DNA of 27,871 nucleotides from Eggerthellaceae bacterium UBA5808 (GTDB lineage Bacteria; Actinomycetota; Coriobacteriia; Coriobacteriales; Eggerthellaceae), in assembly GCA_002417975.1 (NCBI GenBank), contig DIDE01000054.1, positions 1 through 27,871 of the forward strand, in the 5' to 3' direction. Made by a program: the position numbers and the translations under genes. The notes under the pieces are model-generated. The model saw nothing but the letters and a program-made list of their open reading frames with translations. It was not told where the DNA came from and did no database searches. Of this stretch, positions 15,996 through 24,680 are shown piece after piece. Every line of letters starts with the position of its first letter. The stretch's first letter is position 1.

Positions 15996-18623
15996 TTACC
16001 TTGTTTGAACTGGTGAAGTGCATACGGGGATGGTTTGTTTTGGTTTGGTGGGCTTGGCTGCTTTAACGGATTTCTTTTTGCGCTCATAGGGCGTTCCTGT
16101 AAGCGGTAACTCTCTACGTCGTACGCCGTCTAGCTGGTAATATGCTTCTGCGATTGCGGGGGCTGTTGGAATGCTTGTAATTTCACCAATGCCGATCGCT
16201 CCGCATGCAACGTTGAGGCCAGCTTTTTCTACAATGATAGAGCGTACTGGTGGTGTCTGATCTGCACGAAGAAGTCCTAGTGTTCCATACTTAGTAACGG
16301 GACGGCAGTCTTTGAGTGGATAGCGTTCGGTAAGGGTGTAACCCATCGACATGATGACTCCGCCTTCGATTTGTCCTTCTACTGAAAGGGGATTAATGGC
16401 GCGCCCAACATCGTGAGCAGCGACGAGTTCTTTGATAGTTCCGTCATCATTGAGGATGCAAAGCTGCGTTGCATACCCATATGCGATATGACTTTTTGGA
16501 TGGGGAACGGGTGCTCCCATTTTGTCGGTCTTTCCAAAGTACTCTGCGTAGAATTCTTGTCCTTCTAATTCTTCGAGTGTGTGATGGATTAGTGCATCAT
16601 TGAGCTGCTTACAGGCACGCCGGCATGCTTCGCCGGTAAAAAGGGTTTGGCGCGATCCGGATGTGGTGCCAGAATCTGGAGAATTATACGTATTTGCTTT
16701 TTCGTATACGATATCGAGTGGAGTTAAGGGCGTTTGATCGCATACCATCTGCACGAGGACCGTTCCTAGTCCTTGGCCGATGCATGAAGCCCCAGCAAGA
16801 ATATGTACCTTTGATTGCTGGACAAGTAGACGAATTCGTCCCGTATCAGGTAAACCTACACCGACACCCGAATTTTTCATTGCGCATGCGATACCAACAT
16901 GATGATTTGCATCGTATAGTGGTTTGATAGCTTCGAGTGTTTCTACTAACCCTGTCGATTCGTCGACGATTTGCCCATTGGGCAACTCTTGTCCTGGTCT
17001 GATAGCGTTACGATAGCGAATTTCCCAGGTGGATAAGCCGATCTTTTCTGCCATCTGGTTGAGTAGACTTTCGATGGCAAAGCATGTTTGGGTAACGCCG
17101 AATCCTCGGAATGCGCCGGCGGGAGGATTGTTGGTGTACCATGCATATCCGTCGATCATACAATGGTGGTAATGATAGGGACCTGATGCGTGTGTGCATG
17201 CACGTTCAAGAACTGGGCCGCCAAGCGATGCATAGGCGCCCGTATCGGCGACAACGCGCGCGACCATACCTTGAATAATTCCATCATCGTCACATGCAAG
17301 CGTGCAGGTCATATCCATTGGATGACGCTTTGGGTGAATAATCATGCTTTCAGCGCGAGAGAGCCTAACCTTAACAGGTCGCTTGAGTAGATAGGCTATG
17401 AGTGCGGCGTGATGCTGAACCGTTACGTCTTCTTTACCGCCGAAGCCGCCTCCAACGTATTGATTTTGGACATTAACGAGTTCAGCGGGAAGTCCGAGCA
17501 TCCCCATAGTTTCATGTTGTGTGTCATAGGCACCCTGATCGGTTGAGAGTATCATAACTCCTTCTCCGTCGGGATATGCTACGGCGCATTCTGGTTCAAG
17601 AAATGCATGTTCTGTCCAGGGCGTTTTGAATGTCTGGGTAATGACATGAGGGGATCTCTCGATCATTCGCAGAGGGTCGCCCCGCTCAACATGCTTATGG
17701 GCTAAAAGGTTGCCCGATTGATGGACGAGTGGTGCGCGTTCCTTTTGAGCTTCGTCAGGATTACGTACAGGATCAAGCACTTCATAATCCACCTTGACAA
17801 GTTCTTTTGCCTGCTCAAGGGTTGCTTGGTCTTCGGCTACGACAAGGCAAAGGGCGTCACCAAGATAGTGTGTTATTGATCCTACTGCGATCATCGTATC
17901 CCAATCTTTGACGAGATGACCAACTTTGTTCTTGCCTGGGATATCTTCTGCTGTATAGATGGCCAGCACCCCTGGCACGCTGCGCGCTTCTTCGGTATGA
18001 AGGGCAACTATTCGTGCGCGTGGATAAGCTGATCGAACAGCGCTGCCATATACCATGTCGTCAAGGTAAATGTCGTCGGGAAATTGAGCTGTCCCGCGTA
18101 CTTTTTCGCTGACATCAATGCGGGGAACACATGCTCCAATGCTCCATGTTCCTGCTGGCGGCGGAACTTCGTTTGTGCGGAACATTGATGCGGCGAGTGT
18201 AATGGCTTCGATAATTTTTACGTATCCGGTACAGCGGCATATGTTGGTACGAATTGCTCTTGCTATTTCTGTATGCGTGGGATTTGGATTGGCATCGATA
18301 CAAACTTTTGCTGCCATTACCATGCTCGGCGTGCAAAATCCGCATTGAACCGCTCCAACGCTTCCAAATGTATATTCGTACACGTCTTTTTCGTAGGAGC
18401 TTAGTCCTTCAACAGTAAGAATTGTTGCACCGTTTAATCGATCGGTCTGGAGAATGCATGCTTTAGAAAGGCGTCCATCGACAATTATCTGGCACGCACC
18501 ACATGCTCCTTGACTACACCCATCTTTGACTGAAGTTAGATGGAGGACGTCGCGAAGGTACCTTATGAGCTTTTGGTTATAAGGTGGTGTCACCGTACGT
18601 CCATTTACTATGAATGTCGCCAC
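15996..18623 (-). CDS. xdhD: Single-chain selenium-dependent xanthine-dehydrogenase-like molybdenum hydroxylase (2Fe-2S + Mo domains fused)
   Basis: The N-terminal 2Fe-2S domain (C36, C41, C44, C56; second cluster C94, C97, C129, C131) is fused to a full molybdopterin-binding domain. The latter shows YVGGGFGGKED, GAFRGFG (R506) and IGIGEITS, with E814 in the catalytic glutamate position. There is no FAD domain. This layout matches the XdhD/EF2570 family, whose members pair with YqeB/YqeC and are believed to need a labile, non-selenocysteine selenium ligand. Adjacent YgfK, SsnA and HydA point to purines or urate, but the substrate is inferred. Start: AAAGGAG lies 5 nt before GTG 18623, and a longer frame adds nine residues across that site. 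The C-terminus is a Lys-rich tail of about 25 residues. The symbol follows the E. coli homologue (956 aa; here 875). Confidence 0.88.
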   Translation of the reverse strand: MATFIVNGRTVTPPYNQKLIRYLRDVLHLTSVKDGCSQGACGACQIIVDGRLSKACILQTDRLNGATILTVEGLSSYEKDVYEYTFGSVGAVQCGFCTPSMVMAAKVCIDANPNPTHTEIARAIRTNICRCTGYVKIIEAITLAASMFRTNEVPPPAGTWSIGACVPRIDVSEKVRGTAQFPDDIYLDDMVYGSAVRSAYPRARIVALHTEEARSVPGVLAIYTAEDIPGKNKVGHLVKDWDTMIAVGSITHYLGDALCLVVAEDQATLEQAKELVKVDYEVLDPVRNPDEAQKERAPLVHQSGNLLAHKHVERGDPLRMIERSPHVITQTFKTPWTEHAFLEPECAVAYPDGEGVMILSTDQGAYDTQHETMGMLGLPAELVNVQNQYVGGGFGGKEDVTVQHHAALIAYLLKRPVKVRLSRAESMIIHPKRHPMDMTCTLACDDDGIIQGMVARVVADTGAYASLGGPVLERACTHASGPYHYHHCMIDGYAWYTNNPPAGAFRGFGVTQTCFAIESLLNQMAEKIGLSTWEIRYRNAIRPGQELPNGQIVDESTGLVETLEAIKPLYDANHHVGIACAMKNSGVGVGLPDTGRIRLLVQQSKVHILAGASCIGQGLGTVLVQMVCDQTPLTPLDIVYEKANTYNSPDSGTTSGSRQTLFTGEACRRACKQLNDALIHHTLEELEGQEFYAEYFGKTDKMGAPVPHPKSHIAYGYATQLCILNDDGTIKELVAAHDVGRAINPLSVEGQIEGGVIMSMGYTLTERYPLKDCRPVTKYGTLGLLRADQTPPVRSIIVEKAGLNVACGAIGIGEITSIPTAPAIAEAYYQLDGVRRRELPLTGTPYERKKKSVKAAKPTKPKQTIPVCTSPVQTR

Positions 18624-18723
18624 GATCGCTCCTTTCCGCAGGCTTCTCACTTCTGTCGTTGTTATGTCTTCTTCTAACTCTTTGGAGTGTATTGATGGGG
18701 ATGCTGCTCTGAATTAAAGGCGG

Positions 18724-20145
18724 CTAGGAATAGAGTCCCGTATTGAGACGAGAAAAATCGCTTGGTCCGCGATGTATATATTGGCCGTATCCTGGTTTAG
18801 CGACGCACGTTGCATGGTCGACAATAATGGATCCTCGGAGAATGGTCATGATTGGTTTTCCGATGCACGTTATGCCTTCGTATGGGGTGTAATCGAGGTC
18901 TTCATGGAGTTGATCTGCTGTCATCTTCCAGTGTTGGTTAGGGTCGAAGAGTACGAGGTCGGCATCGCACCCTTTTTTAATGGTTCCTTTTGTAGGATAC
19001 ATGCCAAAACAGTGTGCTGCATTGGTGCTCCAGAGGTCGACAAGACGGCAGAGCGGCATCCCTCGTTGAATTACGCCATAGGTATAGAGAAGCGGGAGAC
19101 GGGCGGCAATGCCTGGTAATCCGTGAGGGCAGCGTGTTACGTCATATAATCCTTTGCGCTTTTCCTGAAACGAGATTGGGCAATGGTCCGTAGCAACCGT
19201 TGCGATTTCTCCGCAGCGAATTGCTTGCCAGAGTGTGTCGCGATCTCTTAATGTCCGCAGAGGGGGACATGCACTATAGCGAAGTGCTTGTTCGTTAATA
19301 GGTTCATTGGAGTTTTTTGTCTGATAAAGATCATCATCGAGCGTGAGATACTGAGGACACGTTTCGAGTACAATAGGTGCGCCTCTTCGCGCTTCGCGCC
19401 ATGCATTGAGTCCAGAACGTGAGCTTATATGGACCAGGTAGAGAGGAACGTCATCGACAAGACGTGCCATTGAGCATAGACGATAGACGGCTTCGGCCTC
19501 GCATATCGATGGGCACAAGGCAGCTTGATACCGTGGTTGTAATCGATGTCTTCTTTTAAATTTTTGTTCGGTATAGGCAATCATAGCGTCGTTTTCGCAA
19601 TGAGCGCATAAAAGAATCCCTAGGTGCTTTGCGTGCTCAAGGAGAGGAAGAATTGACGTATCGCTGAGATGAACAGGATAGGTCATATAAAATTTAACGC
19701 TCGTTATTCCTTGTCGTGGAAACGTTTTAAGGTCTGCGATTATGTTGCTATCAACATGATCGACGACTCCATGAAAACCATAGTCAACAAGTGCTTCGCT
19801 GTGAGCAAGTCTGCGGTGTCGATCAACTTGATATTGGAGCGGATTTTTTTGCTGTTCAAAGGGCAAATGGGCAATGATTGTTGTCGTCCCCCCATACGCT
19901 GCTGCACGTGTACCTGTTTGATAGCAATGGGGGTCGGCATCATCTCCTTGAGATAAATCCATATGAGTATGAGGATCTACTCCTCCTGGAAAGATCAACA
20001 TATCAGTTGCGTCGATGATTGGTGGTGAGGCGTTGACATGCTGGTGCAGATTGGGCTCGATTGCGCGTATGCGCTCACCTTCAATCCAGATGTCGGCTTT
20101 TTCGACGATTTGGGATGTGACGACAGTTCCGTTTTTGATAAGCAT
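18724..20145 (-). CDS. hyuA: Dihydropyrimidinase / hydantoinase-type cyclic amidohydrolase
   Basis: A binuclear-zinc amidohydrolase that opens cyclic amide or imide rings. All expected metal ligands are present: H59 and H61 (GGVDPHTHMD), the lysine expected to be carbamylated K151 (TSVKFYMTYP), H182 (AHCEN), H239 (LVHISS) and D320 (ATDHCP). The length of 473 aa is normal for D-hydantoinase, dihydropyrimidinase and E. coli HyuA. In this cluster type it is thought to hydrolyse a reduced purine breakdown intermediate; the actual substrate is not evident. Start: GGAGG lies 8 nt before ATG 20145, and the stop of ssnA overlaps it as TAATG, so the two are coupled. The frame also opens five codons earlier but without support. 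A 100-bp gap with no visible signal separates it from the downstream hydroxylase. Confidence 0.9.
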   Translation of the reverse strand: MLIKNGTVVTSQIVEKADIWIEGERIRAIEPNLHQHVNASPPIIDATDMLIFPGGVDPHTHMDLSQGDDADPHCYQTGTRAAAYGGTTTIIAHLPFEQQKNPLQYQVDRHRRLAHSEALVDYGFHGVVDHVDSNIIADLKTFPRQGITSVKFYMTYPVHLSDTSILPLLEHAKHLGILLCAHCENDAMIAYTEQKFKRRHRLQPRYQAALCPSICEAEAVYRLCSMARLVDDVPLYLVHISSRSGLNAWREARRGAPIVLETCPQYLTLDDDLYQTKNSNEPINEQALRYSACPPLRTLRDRDTLWQAIRCGEIATVATDHCPISFQEKRKGLYDVTRCPHGLPGIAARLPLLYTYGVIQRGMPLCRLVDLWSTNAAHCFGMYPTKGTIKKGCDADLVLFDPNQHWKMTADQLHEDLDYTPYEGITCIGKPIMTILRGSIIVDHATCVAKPGYGQYIHRGPSDFSRLNTGLYS

Positions 20146-21476
20146 TATATTCGCCTCCATACGTCGAGAGCGCTTTGACGTGCTTCATGTAAAAGACAGT
20201 CCTCATCGATGTTGACGAAGCAACGATCTTTCATGATGATGTTTCCGTTGACGACAACGGTAGTAACATCTCGTCCGCGTATACCAAAGAGCATGTGACT
20301 CTGCACGGTTGAGGGCGTCAGGAGTGTGGGCGCATGATAGTCGACGAGGATGATATCTGCGTAATTATGCGGAGCGAGCATGCCGACGGATCCTTGTATG
20401 GTTCTGTTGTAAATCGTTGCGTTATTACGGAACAGCATATGGTGTGGCTCGTTCCATGCAACCGATGGATCATGCATATGATGTTTACATAGCGCATGGA
20501 TACATCGAAGCGATTCGGTAACGTCAGTCCCATAACCATCTGTTCCTACTCCGACGAGTGCACCTTTATCCAAAAGTGAGAGTATGGGAGAGCATCCAAC
20601 GGCGTTTGACATATTGGATTCTGGACAATTACTGATAGCAACGCCTGTTTGCGCAAGTAGCGTACGCTCTTGCTCGGTTATCTGTACGCAATGGACAGCG
20701 ATTGACTGATCGTTAAGAATTCCGTAGGAGTTGAGTCGTTCGATGGGTCGTTCGTTATAGTTTTTTACACAGTCGGCGACATCTTCATATCCTTCTGCGA
20801 CATGAATATGAAATCCTGTATTGAGTTCCTTACCAGCTTTGCTAACTTGCCGTAATGTATCTGATGAGAGCGTCATTTGTGCGTGCATACCCATGAGTGC
20901 ACCCATCATGTCGTCACCACGCATGTGGGACTCGCGTATAAAATCTGCATTTTCTTGTATACCGTCAATAGTACCTTGCGTTCCGCTTCGATCGGATATT
21001 TCGTAGCAACAGTTGCAACGTATGCCAACGAGTTCGGCTGCATCGGCAATACGGAAAAGACTTCCGCGAATTGCATGGGGACTTGCATGATGATCGATTA
21101 CGGAAGTAACTCCATTGCGGATACTGTCTAGGAATGCGGCGACGGCGCTATGGTATACCGTATCGAGCGTTAACAGCGTATCTAGCTTCCACCATACGTT
21201 TGCGAGTACGCCACCAAAGGTTGTTTGTGGCTGCTTTGGCAAAGCAATACCACGTGCAAAAGTGCTGTAACAATGCATATGTGTATTGATAAAACCGGGC
21301 ATAATAATGCGTCCCATTGCGTCTATGAACTCGGCTTTAGGGTAATGTGATGTGATGGTTGCTGTTGGACCTACATCGGTGATGAGAGGACCCGTAAAGG
21401 CAACTGCTCCTTGTTCGATAAATGGATTAGTAGGATCTCGGGTAATGACGACGCCGTTTCCTATGATGGTTGTCAT
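20145..21476 (-). CDS. ssnA: SsnA-like amidohydrolase
   Basis: Metal-dependent hydrolase of the chlorohydrolase/guanine-deaminase branch of the amidohydrolase superfamily. The metal ligands are H66 and H68 (GFINTHMHCYS), H223/H225 and E228 (HIHVAEG) and D313 (GVGTDGYG). SsnA proteins cluster with selenium-dependent molybdenum hydroxylases and YgfK. In E. coli the gene affects stationary-phase survival, and in gut-bacterial studies (from memory) it belongs to a cluster needed for anaerobic urate breakdown, with no firmly assigned reaction known to me. The length of 443 aa is typical. Start: AGGAGG lies 10 nt before ATG 21476; the frame is open 21 codons further upstream into ygfK, which has no SsnA similarity. 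The ygfK stop is 5 nt upstream, so translation is probably coupled. Confidence 0.91.
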   Translation of the reverse strand: MTTIIGNGVVITRDPTNPFIEQGAVAFTGPLITDVGPTATITSHYPKAEFIDAMGRIIMPGFINTHMHCYSTFARGIALPKQPQTTFGGVLANVWWKLDTLLTLDTVYHSAVAAFLDSIRNGVTSVIDHHASPHAIRGSLFRIADAAELVGIRCNCCYEISDRSGTQGTIDGIQENADFIRESHMRGDDMMGALMGMHAQMTLSSDTLRQVSKAGKELNTGFHIHVAEGYEDVADCVKNYNERPIERLNSYGILNDQSIAVHCVQITEQERTLLAQTGVAISNCPESNMSNAVGCSPILSLLDKGALVGVGTDGYGTDVTESLRCIHALCKHHMHDPSVAWNEPHHMLFRNNATIYNRTIQGSVGMLAPHNYADIILVDYHAPTLLTPSTVQSHMLFGIRGRDVTTVVVNGNIIMKDRCFVNIDEDCLLHEARQSALDVWRRI

Positions 21477-21481
21477 AATGG

Positions 21482-24400
21482 TTATTCCTCCTCTATGGCT
21501 AAGAGATGCGGATAGCGTTCGACCAATGACTGAATGCATAGACGATAGCCAGCGGGGAATGATGGATCATCGAGTTCGTAGTCAATAATGCAGCCATGTT
21601 CATTGCGCGTACGATAGCGTGTTTTACTTATTCGAAGAAATCCAGGATTTTCGCTTGATTCAAATGCTGCTTTATCCGAAAACAGCGTTGGTTTGTCACG
21701 ATACGGCTTACCAGAAGAAGGACAGAATGTTGCGCAATTTCCGCATTCATTGCAGAGTCTATCAAGATGGACAATTTGATAGTGACCCATTTCTTTAATC
21801 AGAGGATCTGTTAAGTGGGACTTGTTAAGATGGAGTGCAAAATTTGCTCGATTAGGGCATACATCAGCGCAGAGCTCGCATACGCTATCGCACAATAGAC
21901 AGTGTGAAGTGTCAGAAGAAACGGAGCGATCTGCAGAGTTTTCTAAATTGAGAATTCCTTTGCGCTCAAGCGCAACAGAACGTGAAGCATTAATCGGGAA
22001 CGTTTTAAAATCATTGGCGAGATCAAGTCGTTTAAGAATCGTTTGCGCTACTGATTTTGCCTGAGCCATTCCCTCAACAATTGTGCATGGTCCGACGGCG
22101 CAATCTCCAATGGCGTATATGTGGTGACGTGACGTTTCATATTCGCTGGAGAGTCGAGGGTATCCATTAGGATTGAGTATAAGACCATTGCGCTCTAGTA
22201 AATCATTGTTAGCTCTTGATCCTGTTGCAAGTATGACGGTGTCTATATTAAACAAACGGACATTTGGATCTTCTGCTGTGCATGTACATCCTTGGTGATC
22301 GTATGAGCTAGCCATACAAAGAAGTGATCCATGCTCGTATGACTGAGTGGTCATACCGTCAACGATAGCTACGCCGTCTTCTTCTGCGTATTCGAGCTCC
22401 TCCTGACTTGCTGTAAGAAAAGGACGCGCTTTACGTGCAATTAAGAATGATTGCGTAACACCTGGATGTCGTTGTGCAGCACGTGCACAATCTATAGCTA
22501 CATCACCGCCGCCAATGACAGCCACTTGAGGTCCTATGGACACAGAATGACTGTTCTTTTTAAGGCGCATAAGAAAGTCAATTGCTCCCATAACATTTGT
22601 GCCATCCAGGGGTAACGGTGTATGTTTTGAGCTCCATGCGCCGGTAGCAATGATAATGAAATCATAAGATTGCTGTAATTGATCGAGTGAATATGCGTAA
22701 TCGACGTTAAATTGAAAGGTAACACCATATGCTTTTGCTAGATCGATATCGCGTTGGATGTCTGCTTTATTGATTCTGAATGATGGAATTACATGGGATA
22801 CCATTCCCATTGCTTCAGCACGGTATTCCATAATCGTTGCTGAAACGCCATTGCGGCGAAGATACGAGGCAACTGCTATACCAACAGGTCCTGCTCCGAC
22901 AATTACTACCTTTGTGCTAGTACGCAAAGGCGTTGGCGATAGAGATCGTATGTAGGTGTCCTGGCAATTGGTTGTTGCCCAGCGTTTTGCGGCACGAATA
23001 TTGATAGGAAATTCGTAGTCATTACGCGTACAAAACGATTGGCATCGATGTGGACAAATGGCTCCTGTGATGGACGGCAGTACGTTATCGTTGAGAATTA
23101 TCTGTAGCGCTTTACTGGCATTTCCTTGGTGCACATAGGTAAGGTATGCAGGGATTTGCTGCTTAATTGGACAGCCTGTTCCGCGGCAGGGGGCTTCGGC
23201 GCAATCAAAAAGAGGGAGCGTACGTGCAATGTGATAGGGCGGTGCGTGATAGTAATTTTTAAATAGATGGGCACAATCATCATTGGCGTCCGTGTGCTGT
23301 TGAGTTGAATATTGGTCTCGACGGTATGGGTCAATATTAGAGCTGATATCTTTATGTTTGATAGTGCGACAAGGATCCTGCTCATTATCCATATCATTTT
23401 GGCGTGTACGTATGGCGCGGTATATTCGTTCTACATATTGATTGAGTTGCTCGACATCGATGGTCTGTTTTGTTATACCTCTGTTCCCTTCGGTACACAT
23501 AGCAAGTTGATTGAGACGTTCATAGCCCCCGGGTTTAAGTAATGTTGTTGCAAATGTGATTGGGTGAATGCCCATCGAGAGAAGCATGGGGAGCGTGTAG
23601 ATATCTGCTCCTCCAGAGTAAGAAATAGGAAGGCTTCCTGCAAATAGTCGAGAGAAGCGAGCAGCTATTGTTAGGGCAAGAGGGAACAATACCCGTCCTG
23701 ATGCGTACATTTCGTTTCCTGGAAGCTCCTTGTTATGAACTTCAACAGGGAGTGTATTGCTGATTTTTAATCCAAATACAAGGTTATGGTTATGCGCTTC
23801 AATCATTAGGGCGCGAACCATGGAAACTGCATCGCTAAACTGCAAATCCTCTCTAAAATGAGTTCGCCCAAAAAGAAGATGCGTATATCCAAACCCATCA
23901 AGCAATTCACGCGTTGATTCATACCCCAGGATCGTCGGATTGCACTTAACGAACGTGTGAAAATGCTGCTTAGTAATAAGATATGAAGCGATTGATTGGA
24001 TTTCTTCTTGGGGACAGCCATGAAGCGTTGATACAGTGACCGTATCAGAAACGCAGTACGGGATACTGTCGATGTCTTTTTGCGTAGCAGTGTGGAATAA
24101 ATCGCTGTGCTTGCGTATCCAATGGTGAGCCGTATCCCATACATCATTTCGTGTAGCATTACGCATGTGGGCAAAGTAACGTGTGATTTTAGCCGATGTA
24201 ATACCTTGCAAATCGTAGCCGACACTCATATTGAATATCACATTGGTATCGAGTGATAATTCTGCTCCTAATAGATGAATTGCAATCCAGGCTTTGATAT
24301 ATTCCTCGGTTGCTTCTGCAACAGTAAGCTCACTTGACCATTCAACATTGAATCCTTCGTCTTGCGCACTGATACAGGGACGAGCAATACACCGTTGAAG

Positions 24401-24676
24401 GGCACGTCCGTCAACAACTTGTACTGTTTTAAGTTCGATGAAGCGTCCCCCAGCCAAGAACGCTGCAATGATATTTTGAGCAAGTTGCGTATGCGGTCCA
24501 GCTGCTGGTCCAATGGGTGTATCGATTGTGTGATGTGCCAACGTCATACGCTGTGCGGTTGGACATCTATAAAACTTTTCTTTTCGTATGCCGAATATTG
24601 ACCCTTCGGAATGATATTCGGCAAGAGCGTGCATTATAAGAATATCAAAGGGGAGGGGGCGCATGCGTTCGCTCAT
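21482..24676 (-). CDS. ygfK: YgfK-like multidomain Fe-S flavoprotein (putative selenate reductase / urate-pathway oxidoreductase)
   Basis: 1064 aa; E. coli YgfK is about 1032. The N-terminal ~450 residues resemble the dihydroorotate dehydrogenase-like barrel of the family (start MSERMRPLPFDILI). A GltD-type Fe-S segment follows with C492, C497, C502, C541, C545 and C549, then an FAD site VVIVGAGPVG (GxGxxG at 594-599) and an NAD(P) site (VAVIGGGDVAIDCARAA). A C-terminal ferredoxin part holds C926-C940 and a classic 4Fe-4S CxxCGxCxxxCP at C975-C985. The middle is like AegA/YgfT, which E. coli uses in formate-dependent anaerobic urate degradation. The enzyme may reduce a purine ring, but 'selenate reductase' is only a legacy name. 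Start: GAGGAGG lies 9 nt before ATG 24676; a frame extending 61 codons into the permease gene is rejected. Confidence 0.9.
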   Translation of the reverse strand: MSERMRPLPFDILIMHALAEYHSEGSIFGIRKEKFYRCPTAQRMTLAHHTIDTPIGPAAGPHTQLAQNIIAAFLAGGRFIELKTVQVVDGRALQRCIARPCISAQDEGFNVEWSSELTVAEATEEYIKAWIAIHLLGAELSLDTNVIFNMSVGYDLQGITSAKITRYFAHMRNATRNDVWDTAHHWIRKHSDLFHTATQKDIDSIPYCVSDTVTVSTLHGCPQEEIQSIASYLITKQHFHTFVKCNPTILGYESTRELLDGFGYTHLLFGRTHFREDLQFSDAVSMVRALMIEAHNHNLVFGLKISNTLPVEVHNKELPGNEMYASGRVLFPLALTIAARFSRLFAGSLPISYSGGADIYTLPMLLSMGIHPITFATTLLKPGGYERLNQLAMCTEGNRGITKQTIDVEQLNQYVERIYRAIRTRQNDMDNEQDPCRTIKHKDISSNIDPYRRDQYSTQQHTDANDDCAHLFKNYYHAPPYHIARTLPLFDCAEAPCRGTGCPIKQQIPAYLTYVHQGNASKALQIILNDNVLPSITGAICPHRCQSFCTRNDYEFPINIRAAKRWATTNCQDTYIRSLSPTPLRTSTKVVIVGAGPVGIAVASYLRRNGVSATIMEYRAEAMGMVSHVIPSFRINKADIQRDIDLAKAYGVTFQFNVDYAYSLDQLQQSYDFIIIATGAWSSKHTPLPLDGTNVMGAIDFLMRLKKNSHSVSIGPQVAVIGGGDVAIDCARAAQRHPGVTQSFLIARKARPFLTASQEELEYAEEDGVAIVDGMTTQSYEHGSLLCMASSYDHQGCTCTAEDPNVRLFNIDTVILATGSRANNDLLERNGLILNPNGYPRLSSEYETSRHHIYAIGDCAVGPCTIVEGMAQAKSVAQTILKRLDLANDFKTFPINASRSVALERKGILNLENSADRSVSSDTSHCLLCDSVCELCADVCPNRANFALHLNKSHLTDPLIKEMGHYQIVHLDRLCNECGNCATFCPSSGKPYRDKPTLFSDKAAFESSENPGFLRISKTRYRTRNEHGCIIDYELDDPSFPAGYRLCIQSLVERYPHLLAIEEE

Positions 24677-24680
24677 TGGT

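Noticed and set aside
11699..18650. Selenocysteine (in-frame TGA) in the Se-dependent hydroxylases
   Set aside because: All frames are uninterrupted to their stops. This enzyme family is thought to use a labile selenium ligand rather than selenocysteine.
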